DNA of 64,000 bases from JBBQSN01 sp038213835 (GTDB lineage Bacteria > Actinomycetota > Actinomycetes > Actinomycetales > CAWJMD01): the NCBI GenBank assembly GCA_038213835.1, contig JBBQSN010000001.1:7013-71012 (forward strand). Direction: 5' to 3'. The notes under the pieces are model-generated. The model did not search any database, was not told the origin of the DNA, and worked only from the letters and a program-made list of their open reading frames with translations. Below, piece by piece: positions 1 through 8,057 of this stretch. Within the stretch, counting starts at the first letter, position 1. Every line of letters begins with the position of its first letter. Made by a program: the position numbers and the translations under genes.

Positions 1-778
1 TGAGGGCGGGAGCGTAGAGGTCGGGGCCGTGGTCCAGCCGGCCCGCACCGTCCGGCTCCAACCGATCGCCGCGGAGCCGGCCGACAACGTACTCGACGTG
101 CGAGGGGCCGCTCCCCTCACGCCAGGCCGAGATGACCAGCAGCGCGCGGTCACCGCGCACCAGCAGCTGCGGGCACTCCCACGCGTCGCCCGTGTCGCGT
201 CCGCTCACGACGGCGTCCGTCGCCACGCAGAACGGGCCCGTCGCCGACCAGCTCAGCAGGTCGTCCGAGCGGTACTGCAGGACCACGCCGGTGCCGTCGC
301 GGTATCCGCCCCCGACGAGCATCCGGTACCCACCGTCGACAGCCCGGACGAACGGGTCCCGGAACTCGGCGAGCTCGGCCGCCTCGGGGGGGCGCCGCAT
401 GACGGCGTCAGGGTCCGGGACCCACTCCAGCGCACCGGGGACGGGACGAGCCACGCACACCGTCTGGTGCTCCACGCCCTCGAGGTTGCCGCTGTAGACC
501 AGCCAGGCATGGCCATCCACCAGCACCGCACTGCCCGACCAGCAGCCACCCTCGTCCGGCCCGCCCGGTCGCGGTGCCAACGCGACGGGGTGGGTCGTCC
601 AGTGCACCAGGTCCGCGCTGGAGAAGTGCGCCCAGTGCACGTCGCCATGTGCCGTCCCAGCGGGGTTGTGCTGGCAGAACAGGTGGTAGCGGCCGTCGAT
701 CACGACGGGCGCGTTGGGGTCGTTGATCCAGCCGGACGCCGGTCGCACGTGGAAGCCCGGGCGGTGGTGCTCGCTCAC
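1..778 (-). CDS. Glycoside hydrolase family 32 beta-fructosidase (C-terminus beyond window)
   Basis: Predicted to hydrolyse beta-fructosides such as sucrose or its phosphate. About 259 residues are visible. The three GH32 catalytic motifs are present in order: WINDPN at residues 17-22 with the nucleophile Asp20, FRDP with Asp141, and WECP with the acid/base Glu201. A later DLYAP resembles the family's substrate-binding segment. The GTG start at 778 leaves only the short N-terminus usual before the first motif; its ribosome site is weak. No signal peptide is visible, so the enzyme is probably cytoplasmic and acts on imported sugar. It lies 35 bases after the permease gene and is probably the last gene seen of the uptake operon. 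The C-terminal beta-sandwich and stop are outside the window. Sucrose versus fructo-oligosaccharide cannot be decided. Confidence 0.9.
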   Translation of the reverse strand, partial: MSEHHRPGFHVRPASGWINDPNAPVVIDGRYHLFCQHNPAGTAHGDVHWAHFSSADLVHWTTHPVALAPRPGGPDEGGCWSGSAVLVDGHAWLVYSGNLEGVEHQTVCVARPVPGALEWVPDPDAVMRRPPEAAELAEFRDPFVRAVDGGYRMLVGGGYRDGTGVVLQYRSDDLLSWSATGPFCVATDAVVSGRDTGDAWECPQLLVRGDRALLVISAWREGSGPSHVEYVVGRLRGDRLEPDGAGRLDHGPDLYAPAL

Positions 779-813
779 AGTCGACCCGCCCGGTGGCCAC
801 CACCCACCGGCCG

Positions 814-1740
814 TCAGCCCTTCACGGAGCCGGCCGTCATGCCGCGCACGAAGTAGCGCTGCAGCGACAGGAAGACGATCAGGGGCACCAGCATGGTGAG
901 GAAGCCTCCGGCGGTGATGAGGTGCCAGCCCTGGCCCTGCGCTCCGAGCAGCCCGGCGAGCTGGACGGTCATCGGCGCGTTGGTCCCGGGTCCGATGAAC
1001 AGCAGCGCGATGAGCAGGTCGTTCCAGACCCAGAGGAACTGGAAGATGGCGAACGACGCCAGCGCCGGGGTCGAGATCGGGATGATGAGCCGCCAGAAGG
1101 TCTGGAAGTGGCTGGCGCCATCGATCTTCGCCGACTCGATCAGCTCCTTGGGCAGGCTGGCCATGTAGTTCCGCAGGATGAAGATCGCCAACGGCATGCC
1201 GAACCCGATGTGTGCCAGCCACACAGCTGGGAATGTGCCGTTCAGGCCGAAGTTGCCGTAGAGCTGCAGCAGCGGCACCAGCGCCACCTGGCTGGGGATC
1301 ACCAGCAGGCTGACGATGAGGATGAACAACGCGTCCCTACCCGGGAAGTGCATGAAGCTGAAGGCGTACGCGGCGAACGCGGCGATCATGATCGGAATGA
1401 TCGTGGCCGGGAGCGTGATGGCCATGCTGTTGACGAACGCCTGGGCCATGCCTCCACGGTCGGCCGCCTCGGCGTAGTTGTTCAGCGTGAAGTCCAACGG
1501 GGAGGCGATCGCCGTCCACCATCCGGTGGAGTTGGCCGCGTCCGCGGTGCGCAAGGACGTCACGAGCAGTCCGATGACCGGGACGATCCAGAGCAAGCAG
1601 ATGACGAACAGGACGGACTTGACGAGCTTGCCGGCGCGCTTCTGCCCGGAACCCGGACCCCCGTCGCTGCCCATGACCTTGCGAGCCCTCTTCTCGCCCT
1701 TGACGGGGGTGGGCGGTACGCCCGTGCTGATGGCGGTCAT
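814..1740 (-). CDS. Carbohydrate ABC transporter permease, MalG/AglG-like
   Basis: A 308-residue inner-membrane component of a sugar importer. A charged N-terminus of about 42 residues precedes the first membrane helix (about 43-63). Further hydrophobic segments follow, with an EAA loop near residues 198-215 (LIESAKIDGAS) that would contact the ATPase. The C-terminus RYFVRGMTAGSVKG is typical of the MalG side. The ATG at 1740 overlaps the stop of the upstream permease as ATGA, so the two are translationally coupled. A longer reading from 2415 in this frame crosses the upstream permease out of frame and was not used. No ATPase gene is in the window; actinobacterial sugar importers often share one MsiK-type ATPase encoded elsewhere. 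Confidence 0.93.
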   Translation of the reverse strand: MTAISTGVPPTPVKGEKRARKVMGSDGGPGSGQKRAGKLVKSVLFVICLLWIVPVIGLLVTSLRTADAANSTGWWTAIASPLDFTLNNYAEAADRGGMAQAFVNSMAITLPATIIPIMIAAFAAYAFSFMHFPGRDALFILIVSLLVIPSQVALVPLLQLYGNFGLNGTFPAVWLAHIGFGMPLAIFILRNYMASLPKELIESAKIDGASHFQTFWRLIIPISTPALASFAIFQFLWVWNDLLIALLFIGPGTNAPMTVQLAGLLGAQGQGWHLITAGGFLTMLVPLIVFLSLQRYFVRGMTAGSVKG

Positions 1741-2720
1741 CGCGTGGCCTCCTGTTCCCGGAAGTTGCGTACCTGGTAGACCATGATCGGCACGACGGCC
1801 AGCATGAGCATGACCACGATGGCCGACGCGTACCCGGCATTGCCGTTGGTGAAGAGCTGGTTGTAGAAGTCGACCGCGATGACGTTGGTGTTGAAGTTGC
1901 CGTTCGTCATGACGTAGACGATGTCGAAGACCTTCATGACCCCGATGGTGACGGTGATGAACACCGTGACGACCGTCGGCCAGATCTGCGGGACGACCAC
2001 GCGGAAGAACGCCTGGACCTCGTTGGCGCCGTCGATCCGAGCCGCCTCGATCGTCTCGGTGGGAACTCCCTTGACGGCCGCGGACAGCAGGACCATCGAG
2101 AACCCGACCTGCGCCCAGATGAGGATGACCATGAGGAAGAAGCTGTTGAGGCGGAAACCGCTCTCCTGCAGCCACACCACCGGGTCCAGCCCGACAGCGG
2201 TCACGATGGCGTTCTGCAGACCGATCTGCGTCCGGCCCTCGGGCCGAGCCTCGTAGATGAACCGCCAGATGGTGCCGGCGCCCACCATGGAGATGGCCAT
2301 CGGTAAGAAGATGATGGTCTTGCTGAGCTTCTCCGGTCCCGGTCTCAGCCGGTCGGCCAGCACGGCGACCCCCAGACCCAGGGCCACCGTCACCGCTGGG
2401 ACGATGATGATCCACAGCAGGGTGTTGAACAGGGTGTCCCGGAAGTTCGGCGAGGCGAGCAGGTCGGTGTAGTTCGAGAGGCCGACGAACTCGCTGGAGT
2501 CGCGGTCGGCGAAGCTCAGGATGATGGTCCTGACAGCCGGGTAGAGAAGGAACACGGCGATCGCGGCGAAGGCGGGCCCGATGAACACGAAGGGCTTGAT
2601 CCGCTCCTCCGTCTTGGACGGGAGCATCTCGACCAGCTTGTTGAGCAGGTAGTACAGGATCAGGGCACCGCCCACCCCGGCGACGATGGCGATCAGTGCG
2701 TTGAGGATCTTGAAGGTCAC
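1737..2720 (-). CDS. Carbohydrate ABC transporter permease, MalF/AglF-like
   Basis: A 327-residue membrane partner of the following permease. It has an N-terminal helix (about 5-25), a short cytoplasmic stretch rich in charged residues, a second helix near 44-70 and four further hydrophobic segments. The EAA loop near 222-232 reads TIEAARIDGANE, the expected ATPase contact. The extra N-terminal helix resembles the AglF/alpha-glucoside type of permease. The ATG at 2720 is preceded by a purine-rich GGAGGGCCC site. It is separated from the binding-protein gene by 86 bases carrying a strong hairpin, and overlaps the next permease by four bases. Substrate is inferred from the neighbouring GH32 enzyme only. 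Confidence 0.93.
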   Translation of the reverse strand: MTFKILNALIAIVAGVGGALILYYLLNKLVEMLPSKTEERIKPFVFIGPAFAAIAVFLLYPAVRTIILSFADRDSSEFVGLSNYTDLLASPNFRDTLFNTLLWIIIVPAVTVALGLGVAVLADRLRPGPEKLSKTIIFLPMAISMVGAGTIWRFIYEARPEGRTQIGLQNAIVTAVGLDPVVWLQESGFRLNSFFLMVILIWAQVGFSMVLLSAAVKGVPTETIEAARIDGANEVQAFFRVVVPQIWPTVVTVFITVTIGVMKVFDIVYVMTNGNFNTNVIAVDFYNQLFTNGNAGYASAIVVMLMLAVVPIMVYQVRNFREQEATR

Positions 2721-2761
2721 TGGGCCCTCCTAGTGGGAACGCTCGTCCTGTGTGTTCACGC

Positions 2762-2801
2762 CACGGTCGGGTGGGCGGAGGATCCCGCCCACCCGACCGT
2801 G
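2762..2801 (-). terminator. Intercistronic hairpin after the binding-protein gene
   Basis: Two perfect 17-base arms (2762-2778 and 2785-2801) are separated by a six-base loop. The hairpin starts five bases after the stop of the binding-protein gene and lies before the permease start. There is no long T tract. In sugar uptake operons such structures commonly stop part of transcription or protect the upstream message, giving more binding protein than permease; that role is inferred here. Confidence 0.75.
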
Positions 2802-2806
2802 CTCGA

Positions 2807-4120
2807 CTAGCTCGCCGGCCAGCTCTGCTCGATGGCTGTCAGCGCCTCGGACATCGACTTGGAGTCGTTGGTCCAGGCAACCATCTCGCGCCAGAAGCTA
2901 CCTGCACCGACCTCGCCGGGCATCAGGTCGGAGCCGTCGAAGCGGAAGTCCGTGGCGCCGTAGGCGATCTCGCTGATCTCCTTCATCGTCTCGTTGGGCT
3001 GCTGGCTGAGGTCGAAGCCCGTGTGCGCGGAGATGTACCCGCTGGTCTCCACCCAACCGCCGAACTCCTCACCAGTGATGTACTCGAGCACCTTGATGGA
3101 GTCCTCGTCGTCCTTGCTGAACAGGCCAGCGATGTCACCGCCACCCAGCACAGGGCTCTCCCCCGCCTCGATCGGCGGCAGCTGGAACACGCCGGCACGG
3201 TTGTCGAGGTCCTCGATCACCTCGGCGGGGAAGCTGCCCGGCAGCGCCAGGAAGCTGGCCTGGCGGTGCAGCATGCAGCCGGGGGGCTGGTCGAACATCG
3301 GGTTCGCAGCAGTGGCGAACGCCGTGCTGGCGATGGACCCCTGACCGCCGAGGACGTTGCCCTCGCCGGTCCAGATCTCCTCGACGTAGCCGGCGGCCTC
3401 CTGGACCATCGGGTCGTCGAAGGGGATCTCGTGCTTGACCCACTTGTCGTAGCCCTCGGTGCCGCCGACGCGCAGGACGTAGTCCTCGATCCAGTCGGTG
3501 GCGACCCAACCGGTGGCCGGCCCGCTCTCGATGCCGATGCACCAGGGCGTGATGCCGTCGGTCTTGATCTGCTCCTGCAGGGCCAGCAGGTCCTCGTGGG
3601 TCTCCGGGATCTCGTAGCCCGCTTCCTCGAAAGGCCCCTTGGGATACCAGACCAGGCTCTTCACGCTGATGGACATGGGGGCTGCGTAGATCGCACCCTC
3701 CTCGTCCGTGGCAGCGTCCAGGATGCCCGGCACCACGGACTCCTCGAGGGCGTCCATGTCCAGGACGTCGCGCAGGTCCGCGAGCTTGCCCGACCGGGCG
3801 ATGTCCAGCGTGATGCCCGGCTGCGGGAAGATCGCGATGTCCGGCAGGTTGTTGCCCTGGACCCGGCTGCGGACGAGCTTGTCGAAGTCCGGCGTCGGGG
3901 AGAACTTGACGTTGATGCCCTCGTCCTCGGCCCAGGCGCCGACCTCCTCGATGAAGGCGTCCGACTGCTCGTTGGCGAAGCCGTACATGACCTCGACCTC
4001 GCCGTCGCCGCCGGCATCACCGCCGCTCCCGCCGTCACCGCCGCCGTCGCTGAGACAGCCAGCCAGCAGGAGCGTGCTGGTCGCGACCAGGGCCAGCCTC
4101 GTCGTGTTCCGTGCGCGCAT
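2807..4120 (-). CDS. Sugar-binding lipoprotein of ABC importer
   Basis: A 437-residue extracellular solute-binding protein (family 1 type) expected to deliver sugar to the two downstream permeases. It begins with a lipoprotein signal: basic MRARNTTR, a hydrophobic run and the lipobox LAGC, followed by a Gly/Asp-rich linker. The mature part has the family's features, including a YGFANEQSD segment near the start and a Trp-rich C-terminus. The ATG at 4120 was chosen because it gives a clean signal peptide and has a GAGAGGGA-like site upstream; a longer reading to 4258 would bury the signal. It is the first gene of the operon, directly downstream of two LacI-type operators, and is followed by a strong hairpin. 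Confidence 0.94.
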   Translation of the reverse strand: MRARNTTRLALVATSTLLLAGCLSDGGGDGGSGGDAGGDGEVEVMYGFANEQSDAFIEEVGAWAEDEGINVKFSPTPDFDKLVRSRVQGNNLPDIAIFPQPGITLDIARSGKLADLRDVLDMDALEESVVPGILDAATDEEGAIYAAPMSISVKSLVWYPKGPFEEAGYEIPETHEDLLALQEQIKTDGITPWCIGIESGPATGWVATDWIEDYVLRVGGTEGYDKWVKHEIPFDDPMVQEAAGYVEEIWTGEGNVLGGQGSIASTAFATAANPMFDQPPGCMLHRQASFLALPGSFPAEVIEDLDNRAGVFQLPPIEAGESPVLGGGDIAGLFSKDDEDSIKVLEYITGEEFGGWVETSGYISAHTGFDLSQQPNETMKEISEIAYGATDFRFDGSDLMPGEVGAGSFWREMVAWTNDSKSMSEALTAIEQSWPAS

Positions 4121-4205
4121 TCTCGTCCCTCTCAAAGGTCGACGTCGTTGTCCTTCGTCCTCGTGCCGCGTCACGGCGATCGGGCCGCCGGTGATGCTGA
4201 TCACT

Positions 4206-4219
4206 GAAAACGATTCCAG
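4206..4219. promoter_or_regulatory. LacI-family operator candidate 1
   Basis: The 14-base site TGAAAACGATTCCA is an imperfect palindrome around a central CG, the usual form of LacI-family operators. It lies 86 bases upstream of the binding-protein start and matches most positions of a second site at 4327-4340. The adjacent LacI-type regulator is the likely ligand-responsive repressor. Confidence 0.7.
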
Positions 4220-4326
4220 CAACGTGACACCCGGGGCAGGTCCATCGCCAGCCTTCACGGGTAACGATTCGACATCGGGTCGACGTGGCGAGCTTCATCG
4301 GGGCCGATACTGGGCGGCGCAGTCCC

Positions 4327-4340
4327 TGAACACGTTTTCA
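4327..4340. promoter_or_regulatory. LacI-family operator candidate 2
   Basis: The 14-base site TGAACACGTTTTCA is a near-perfect palindrome around CG and lies 21 bases before the regulator's GTG start. Its centre is 121 bases from the centre of the first site. The pair could permit looping and would cover both the regulator's own promoter and the transporter operon. Confidence 0.72.
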
Positions 4341-4361
4341 TTGCGGGTCGGGAGGTTGGCG

Positions 4362-5387
4362 GTGGTGGTTCAGCGGCGCACCGGCATCCACGACGTCGCT
4401 CGGCTGGCCCAGGTCTCCCCTGCCACGGTGTCGAGGTCGCTCCGCGGACTGCCGCACGTCTCCCAGGCCACCCGCCTCCGGGTCCTCGAGGCGGCCACGG
4501 AGCTCTCGTACGTGGCCTCACCCGCCGCCTCGCAGCTGTCCAGCGGACGCACCCGCACCATCGGCGTCGTGGTCCCGCACGTCACCCGCTGGTTCTTCGC
4601 GCAGGTCGTCGCCGGCGTCGAGCGCGTGCTGCGCGAGGCCGGCTACGACGTCCTCCTCTACACGATCGGGGACCGGATGGGGCGTGAGCGCTTCCTCGAG
4701 GCGATGCCGCTGCGAGGTCGGGTCGACGCCATCGTGGTGCTGACGCTACCCATGGACGACACCCAGGCGAAGAAGCTGCACGATCTGGGCGTACCCGTCG
4801 TCTGCATCGGGACGCACAGCTCCCGCTTCAGCTCGGTCTGCATCGACGACGCCGCGGCGGTGCGGGTGGCGGTGCGCCACCTCCGCCTGCTCGGGCACCG
4901 GTCCGTGACCATGGTCGTGAGCCCCGTGGACGACCTCGCCTTCGTGGCCGCGGCAGAACGCCGGCGGGAGTTCGTGGCGGAGACGCAGGCGCACGGGATG
5001 CGGTGCGACATCGTCCATGCCGGCTCCCCGGGGGTGGAGGGTGGAGCGCAGGCCGGGCACCTCATCCTCGCGAGGAAGCAGATCGCCACCGCGGTCCTGG
5101 CCGAGTACGACGAGCTGGCCCTCGGGGTGATGAGGACGTTCGTCAAGGCAGGTGTCGACGTCCCCGGGCAGGTCTCGCTGGTCGGTTTCGACGACCACGA
5201 CATGGCGTCCGTGGTCGACCTCACGACGGTCGCGCAGCCCGTGCTCGAGCAGGGGGAGGCCGCCGCGCACCTGCTGCTGGGCGACCTGCAGCACGGGCAG
5301 GACGAACCGCGGCACATCGTGCTGCCGACGCGGCTCGTCATCCGCGGGACGACCGCGATCCAGGCCGGTTCGGTCTACCTCCGATGA
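4362..5387 (+). CDS. LacI-family transcriptional regulator
   Basis: A 341-residue DNA-binding repressor that probably controls the divergent sugar uptake operon. The N-terminal helix-turn-helix (about 8-28, IHDVARLAQVSPATVSRSL) has the LacI pattern, followed by a hinge and a periplasmic-binding-protein-like sensor domain (about 65-335) with the segments GVVVPH, VPVVCIGT and VSLVGFDDHD typical of the family. The GTG at 4362 has a GGGAGG site six bases upstream; GTG at 4365 is equally possible. Two LacI-type palindromes sit between this gene and the binding-protein gene. The effector is presumably the transported sugar or a breakdown product. Confidence 0.93.
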   Translation: MVVQRRTGIHDVARLAQVSPATVSRSLRGLPHVSQATRLRVLEAATELSYVASPAASQLSSGRTRTIGVVVPHVTRWFFAQVVAGVERVLREAGYDVLLYTIGDRMGRERFLEAMPLRGRVDAIVVLTLPMDDTQAKKLHDLGVPVVCIGTHSSRFSSVCIDDAAAVRVAVRHLRLLGHRSVTMVVSPVDDLAFVAAAERRREFVAETQAHGMRCDIVHAGSPGVEGGAQAGHLILARKQIATAVLAEYDELALGVMRTFVKAGVDVPGQVSLVGFDDHDMASVVDLTTVAQPVLEQGEAAAHLLLGDLQHGQDEPRHIVLPTRLVIRGTTAIQAGSVYLR

Positions 5388-5497
5388 GGTACCCGGCGAT
5401 GCAGCTCGCGCTCGCACGCGCCGATGGTCGGATCAGCCTGGGATACATTCTGGGTCGGACCTCTCACCGTGAGTCCACCACCGACGAACGAGGACCC

Positions 5498-5932
5498 ATG
5501 AGCAGCAAGAAGGAGAAGCGCGCGATCGAGCAGTCCCGCGCGAAGCAGAAGGAACTGAAGCAGAGCGTCTCCGCCCTTCGTGGCCAGCTGAGGAAGACCG
5601 AGAAGCAGCTGACGAAGGCCCAGGACCTCGCCGAGCGCTGGAAGAAGGACGCGAAGGCGCACAAGAGGTCGGCCGCGCGCGCCGGGGCGCGGGCGAATGA
5701 GCTGCAGCACCAGCAGGACCGTGCCTCTGTCGCCCTGGCGCAGGTTCAGGCCACTGCGCCGATGGAGGCGCCGGCCTCAGGCGGACCCGTGGCCGAGCCC
5801 ACGGACGCCGACGGTGTCACGGTGCCGGACGAGTCGTGGACCGTCGTCCAGCTCCGGGCCGAGGCACGCGCGCGGGGACTGGTCGGGATGTCGAACAAGC
5901 CGAAGGCCCAGCTGCTCACCGCCCTGTCCTGA
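5498..5932 (+). CDS. Coiled-coil protein with SAP/Rho-N-like C-terminus
   Basis: A 144-residue protein with no enzyme motif. Residues about 1-75 are Lys/Glu/Gln-rich and form a probable coiled coil (SKKEKRAIEQSRAKQKELKQ and onward). A Pro/Ala/Gly linker follows. The last 35 residues (WTVVQLRAEARARGLVGMSNK) look like a small SAP or Rho N-terminal-type helix-hairpin that can bind nucleic acid. The ATG at 5498 follows a GAACGAGGA site. It stands alone, 110 bases after the LacI-type gene and facing the next operon. A DNA- or RNA-associated structural role is a guess from composition. Confidence 0.75.
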   Translation: MSSKKEKRAIEQSRAKQKELKQSVSALRGQLRKTEKQLTKAQDLAERWKKDAKAHKRSAARAGARANELQHQQDRASVALAQVQATAPMEAPASGGPVAEPTDADGVTVPDESWTVVQLRAEARARGLVGMSNKPKAQLLTALS

Positions 5933-5998
5933 GCTGACCGCGGCACTCGGTCTCCCTGGGTGGGTCCTCGCGGTCGGGGCCGCCTGCAGAGCCCGGAC

Positions 5999-7318
5999 TC
6001 ACGTCAGGGGGTCGCTGGCGCGCACGGGGTCCGCGCCTAACGTCGTCCTGCGCTGCCGGTGATGGCCCCCGTGCCAGTCCAGGAGCAGGACGGTGGCATC
6101 GTCCTCGAGGTCGTGCCCCGTCGCCTGCAGAACGCTGTCGGCCAGTCGGCGGACGGCCTCACGCGGGTGCAGCTCCCCTGTCTCCTGGATGGCGGCCGGC
6201 AGGCCGAAGCCGGCGGCGTTGCGCTCCAGCATGCCGTCGGTCACGACCACGATCCGGTCGCCGGGCTCCAGGTCGAGCACGGTGCTGCGGTAAGTCGTCT
6301 CGGCGAACATCCCGAACGGTGGGTCCGCCGGCAGGTCCATCGCGCTGACCCGCCCGTCCCGCATCAGGTAGGGAGCGACATGTCCGGCGTTGACGAGCTC
6401 CAGCGTTCCCACCTGCAGGTCCAGGCGTCCGATCACGCCGGTCACGAAGTCGTCGAGCGCGCTCGCGCTGGCATTCGTGGCCAGAGCTGCGTTCGTGGCC
6501 GACGCCTGCTCCAGCAGCGAGGCACCCTGCCGGCGAGCGCCCCGCAGACCACCCACGCACAACGTGGCCGTGAGTGCGGCAGCAACACCGTGTCCCATGG
6601 CGTCGGTCATCGACAGGTGCAGCAGGTCACGGGCCAGGCTGTAGTCGAACGTGTCTCCGGCGATCTCGGCTGCCGGCTCCAACCACGCCGAGAGCGTGAA
6701 CGCACCCGCCTCGCACGTGCGCGGGCCGGGAAGGAGTCGCTGCTGGATCTCTGCAGACAGGCTCGACCGGCGGCTGCGTTGGCCCCATTCGTACAGGTCG
6801 GTGTGACGCCGGTTCGCGATCACCACGAACGCCAGGAGGTGCGCCAGCCGAGCGATCTCGGCCACCGTGTCCGGATCCGGTTCCTCGGGTACATGGAGCT
6901 CGAGCAGACCGATGACCTCCCCGCGCTCGGTCATGGGGGCCAGGACCGTCCACTGGTCGGCAGAAGCCGTCCCCGCAGGGGGCTCCTCGGGCGGGAGCAC
7001 CTGCACGGTCTGGGTGCGCACCGCCTGCTCGGCCGGCCCGCCGTCGAAGGGCAGCACCGTCGCGAGCTCCCCGGCATCGCGTCGTTCGCCGGAGGCGGGC
7101 CTTCGGCTGTCGATGTGCTCCTCGACCTGGTGCGGAGGCACGTGCGCGAGCCGGACCAGGGCGCGCCCCGACAGGTCGGCGATGAGGAAGGACACCTCCG
7201 TGGCGCCCAACGCCACCCCCAGCTCGCGCGTCACCGCCTCCACGGCGTCCACCGGCGAGGCGGCCTCCGCGGCGTCCAGCACCTGCCCCCATCGCCCGGA
7301 GGACTCCGTATGGGCCAC
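5999..7318 (-). CDS. PP2C-type (SpoIIE/RsbU) serine phosphatase with N-terminal sensor
   Basis: A 439-residue protein whose C-terminal half (about 185-415) is a SpoIIE/RsbU-like phosphatase with the metal-binding pattern AGDTFDY, MTDAMGHG and VTDGMLERN. The N-terminal half (about 10-165) looks like a GAF-type sensor, with LLELHVPEEPDP near its end. Such proteins dephosphorylate STAS anti-sigma antagonists and so activate sigma factors. No kinase or antagonist is adjacent; a STAS protein is encoded at 56.1 kb. It is preceded by the minus-strand response regulator gene, but an 82-base gap suggests its own transcription. Start at 7318 accepted; the immediate upstream is not strongly Shine-Dalgarno-like. 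Confidence 0.88.
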   Translation of the reverse strand: MAHTESSGRWGQVLDAAEAASPVDAVEAVTRELGVALGATEVSFLIADLSGRALVRLAHVPPHQVEEHIDSRRPASGERRDAGELATVLPFDGGPAEQAVRTQTVQVLPPEEPPAGTASADQWTVLAPMTERGEVIGLLELHVPEEPDPDTVAEIARLAHLLAFVVIANRRHTDLYEWGQRSRRSSLSAEIQQRLLPGPRTCEAGAFTLSAWLEPAAEIAGDTFDYSLARDLLHLSMTDAMGHGVAAALTATLCVGGLRGARRQGASLLEQASATNAALATNASASALDDFVTGVIGRLDLQVGTLELVNAGHVAPYLMRDGRVSAMDLPADPPFGMFAETTYRSTVLDLEPGDRIVVVTDGMLERNAAGFGLPAAIQETGELHPREAVRRLADSVLQATGHDLEDDATVLLLDWHGGHHRQRRTTLGADPVRASDPLT

Positions 7319-7400
7319 TTCCGGAGCATAGGGGACAACAGTGAGGGGACGATGTGCTCCTTCGCCCGGCCCAGCTCGGTGGGGACGACCTCATCCGGGT

Positions 7401-8057
7401 CTAGTCCACCAGGCCGAGCTCGTAGGCGAGGATGACGGCGGCGACCCGGTTTCGCAGGGCCAGCTTGGTGAGGATGGAGCCGACGTGTGTCTTCACCGTG
7501 ACCTCGGAGATGCTGAGGGTCACCCCGATCTCGGCGTTGGTGAGACCGCGGGCGATCTCGAGGAGCACGTCGCGTTCGCGAGGGGTCAGACCCTGCAACC
7601 TCGCCCGTGCGGGGTCGCCCTTCACGTCGGGTAGGCGGTGCGCGTAGGTGTCGAGCAGGAGCCGGGTGATGCGGGGCGCGACGACGGCATGGCCGTCGGC
7701 GACAGCGTGGATCGCGCTGACGAGTTCGCTGACGGGGGCGTCCTTGAGGAGGAAGCCGCTGGCACCGGCCCGCAGGGCGGCGTACGCGTACTCGTCGAGG
7801 TCGTAGGTGGTGATGACCAGGACCCGGGACGGTGACTCGCCGGCCGTGAGCAGACGGGTGGCCTCGAGACCGTCCATCTGCGGCATCCGGATGTCCATCA
7901 GGATGACGTCGGGTGCCAGGGTCGAGGCCTGGCGCAGTGCGGCGCGGCCGTTGTCGGCTTCACCCACCACCTCGACGCCTGGCGTCTCCTCCAGGATCAT
8001 CCGGAACCCCGTGCGGATCAGCGCTTGATCGTCGACGAGCAGGACGCGGACGCTCAT
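7401..8057 (-). CDS. NarL/LuxR-type response regulator
   Basis: A 218-residue two-component regulator. The receiver domain (about 3-120) has the acidic pair Asp9-Asp10, the phosphorylation site Asp55 in LMDIRMP, Thr in VITTY and Lys in FLLKDAP. The LuxR-type helix-turn-helix (about 150-212) contains LTPRERDVL and ISEVTVKTHV. The start overlaps the stop of the upstream kinase gene as ATGA, so the pair is co-translated. The target genes are not evident; autoregulation of the three-gene operon is plausible. Confidence 0.95.
   Translation of the reverse strand: MSVRVLLVDDQALIRTGFRMILEETPGVEVVGEADNGRAALRQASTLAPDVILMDIRMPQMDGLEATRLLTAGESPSRVLVITTYDLDEYAYAALRAGASGFLLKDAPVSELVSAIHAVADGHAVVAPRITRLLLDTYAHRLPDVKGDPARARLQGLTPRERDVLLEIARGLTNAEIGVTLSISEVTVKTHVGSILTKLALRNRVAAVILAYELGLVD

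Noticed and set aside
814..2415. 533-codon minus-strand open frame joining both permeases
   Set aside because: Its first part is out of frame with the real MalF-like gene. The two permeases are separate genes with an ATGA overlap.
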